Shown one piece after another: positions 63,311 through 64,000 of a DNA stretch of 64,000 nt (position 1 is its first letter; each line of letters opens with the position of its first letter). The stretch comes from Marvinbryantia formatexigens DSM 14469 (GTDB lineage Bacteria > Bacillota > Clostridia > Lachnospirales > Lachnospiraceae): positions 3,751,501-3,815,500 of the forward strand of contig NZ_CP102268.1 in NCBI RefSeq assembly GCF_025148285.1, read 5' to 3'. Below the pieces are notes generated by a model that made no database searches, was not told the DNA's origin, and saw only the letters and a list, made by a program, of their open reading frames with translations. The position numbers and the translations under genes were made by a program.

Positions 63311-64000
63311 ATGTTGAAAGGCACTATGAAAAAACTTCTCGGCGTGGCGGCAGCGGCTGCGATGACACTGGCGATGGCGACAGTGGGACATGCGGAGGAA
63401 ACCATCGAACTGAACGTGGCTTACATGCCGAACTACGCATCCCTCTGGTCGGTTCTGACCGGTATTGACCAGGGCTTCTTTGCAGAGGAAGGGCTGGAGA
63501 TCAAGCTGTGGGAGTTTGCGGACGGTCCGTCTGAGATCGCGGCGATGGAGGGCGGCAGCATTGATATCGCTTATATCGGACACGGTGCGCATAAGCTCTG
63601 TATCAACGGACAGGCGACCATTTTCGCGCCGAGCTCTGTGCACAGCACGGACAAAATCATCGTGCTCCCGTCTTCTGAGGTTACTTCCGTGGATGATATC
63701 GCGAATCTGAAGGGCAAAAAGGTAGCCTACAATGCAGGCTCTTCTTCCGAGACGGCTTTAAACGGCGCGCTGGCGGCGGCAGGTCTTACGATGGACGATA
63801 TTGAGGCTTATGAGATGGATGCAACAAACATGGTAGCGGCAATGTCTTCCGGTTCTGTGGATGCCTGCACGGCATGGAACCCGTACAGCAACCAGATCAT
63901 GCAGAACTGCGAAGGCGCTCTGGAGCTGGAATTTGCGACGGATTCCGTAAACCTGTCGAGCTGGATCTGCCTGCCGTCCTATGCGGAAGAAAACAGAGAC
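63311..64000 (+). CDS. ABC transporter substrate-binding protein, SsuA/TauA type (3' end outside window)
   Basis: The frame is open from ATG 63311 to the window edge, giving 230 residues. A signal peptide (MKKLL, hydrophobic stretch, GHAEE) has no lipobox cysteine, which is unusual for a Gram-positive binding protein. The mature part begins IELNVAYMPNYASLW, and has GFFAEEGLEIKL, the GGSIDIAYIG block, LKGKKVAYNAGSSSE and VDACTAWNPY, as in the NMT1/THI5-like and sulfonate-binding group. AAGGAGG lies at 63295-63301. It completes the ABC set; the ligand cannot be read from the sequence. Confidence 0.88.
   Translation, partial: MLKGTMKKLLGVAAAAAMTLAMATVGHAEETIELNVAYMPNYASLWSVLTGIDQGFFAEEGLEIKLWEFADGPSEIAAMEGGSIDIAYIGHGAHKLCINGQATIFAPSSVHSTDKIIVLPSSEVTSVDDIANLKGKKVAYNAGSSSETALNGALAAAGLTMDDIEAYEMDATNMVAAMSSGSVDACTAWNPYSNQIMQNCEGALELEFATDSVNLSSWICLPSYAEENRD

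Overview
The window comes from a spore-forming low-GC-phylum (Firmicutes) anaerobe with fairly GC-rich DNA. It most resembles Lachnospiraceae (Clostridia). The reasons are the sporulation genes gpr and spoIIP, a CIRCE-controlled hrcA-grpE-dnaK-dnaJ cluster, IreB, RNase J, Firmicute-type ThiI, type III pantothenate kinase, a PPi-type phosphofructokinase and strong AGGAGG ribosome binding sites. The genus cannot be fixed from the sequence alone. No rRNA, tRNA, CRISPR array, transposase or phage gene was seen; this is mostly core chromosome with a few accessory operons.

Layout. 1-730: 3' part of a nucleotidyltransferase gene. 877-1137 (-): rpsT. 1395-8895: a seven-gene Dlt-like operon (adenylation enzyme, GNAT, carrier protein, MBOAT, two SGNH/DltD-like proteins, PP-loop ATPase). 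It looks like a non-canonical cell-surface acylation system and is the best candidate here for something undescribed. 9075-14420: gpr, spoIIP, lepA, hemW. 14585-16801: a secreted CHAP-domain protein and a convergent SGNH hydrolase. 17010-23854: CIRCE, hrcA, grpE, dnaK, dnaJ, prmA, rsmE. 24013-26443: cysteine desulfurase and thiI, followed by a 187-bp foldback repeat. 26840-27073 (-): an HPr-like protein without the phosphorylatable histidine. 27137-34697: mtaB, ireB, ruvX, a DUF1292 gene, rnj, a ylbF family gene, a short yceG-like gene, trmR, trhP and a relQ-type gene.

34886-41474: arginine biosynthesis, with argG divergent from argC-GNAT-argJ-argB-argD across a shared operator region. 41550-48423: a small YdcZ transporter, comEA, a two-component system with a GerMN lipoprotein, and comEC. 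48535-52410: dgt, dnaG and trmK, with rpoD missing from its usual place and two tandem-repeat tracts. 52486-56522: coaBC, a pantothenate-type ECF S component, coaX and a ROK regulator. 56845-64000: an operon with class II aldolase, PPi-type phosphofructokinase, a divergent triosephosphate isomerase, a LarA-family protein and an SsuABC/TauABC-type ABC transporter whose binding protein runs off the right edge.

Beyond genes, the window carries several kinds of short intergenic repeats: hairpins with a conserved loop and changing stems, hairpins built round a GGACTAGCT core, a 22-bp sequence present twice 56 kb apart in inverted orientation next to terminators, and the foldback element after thiI.
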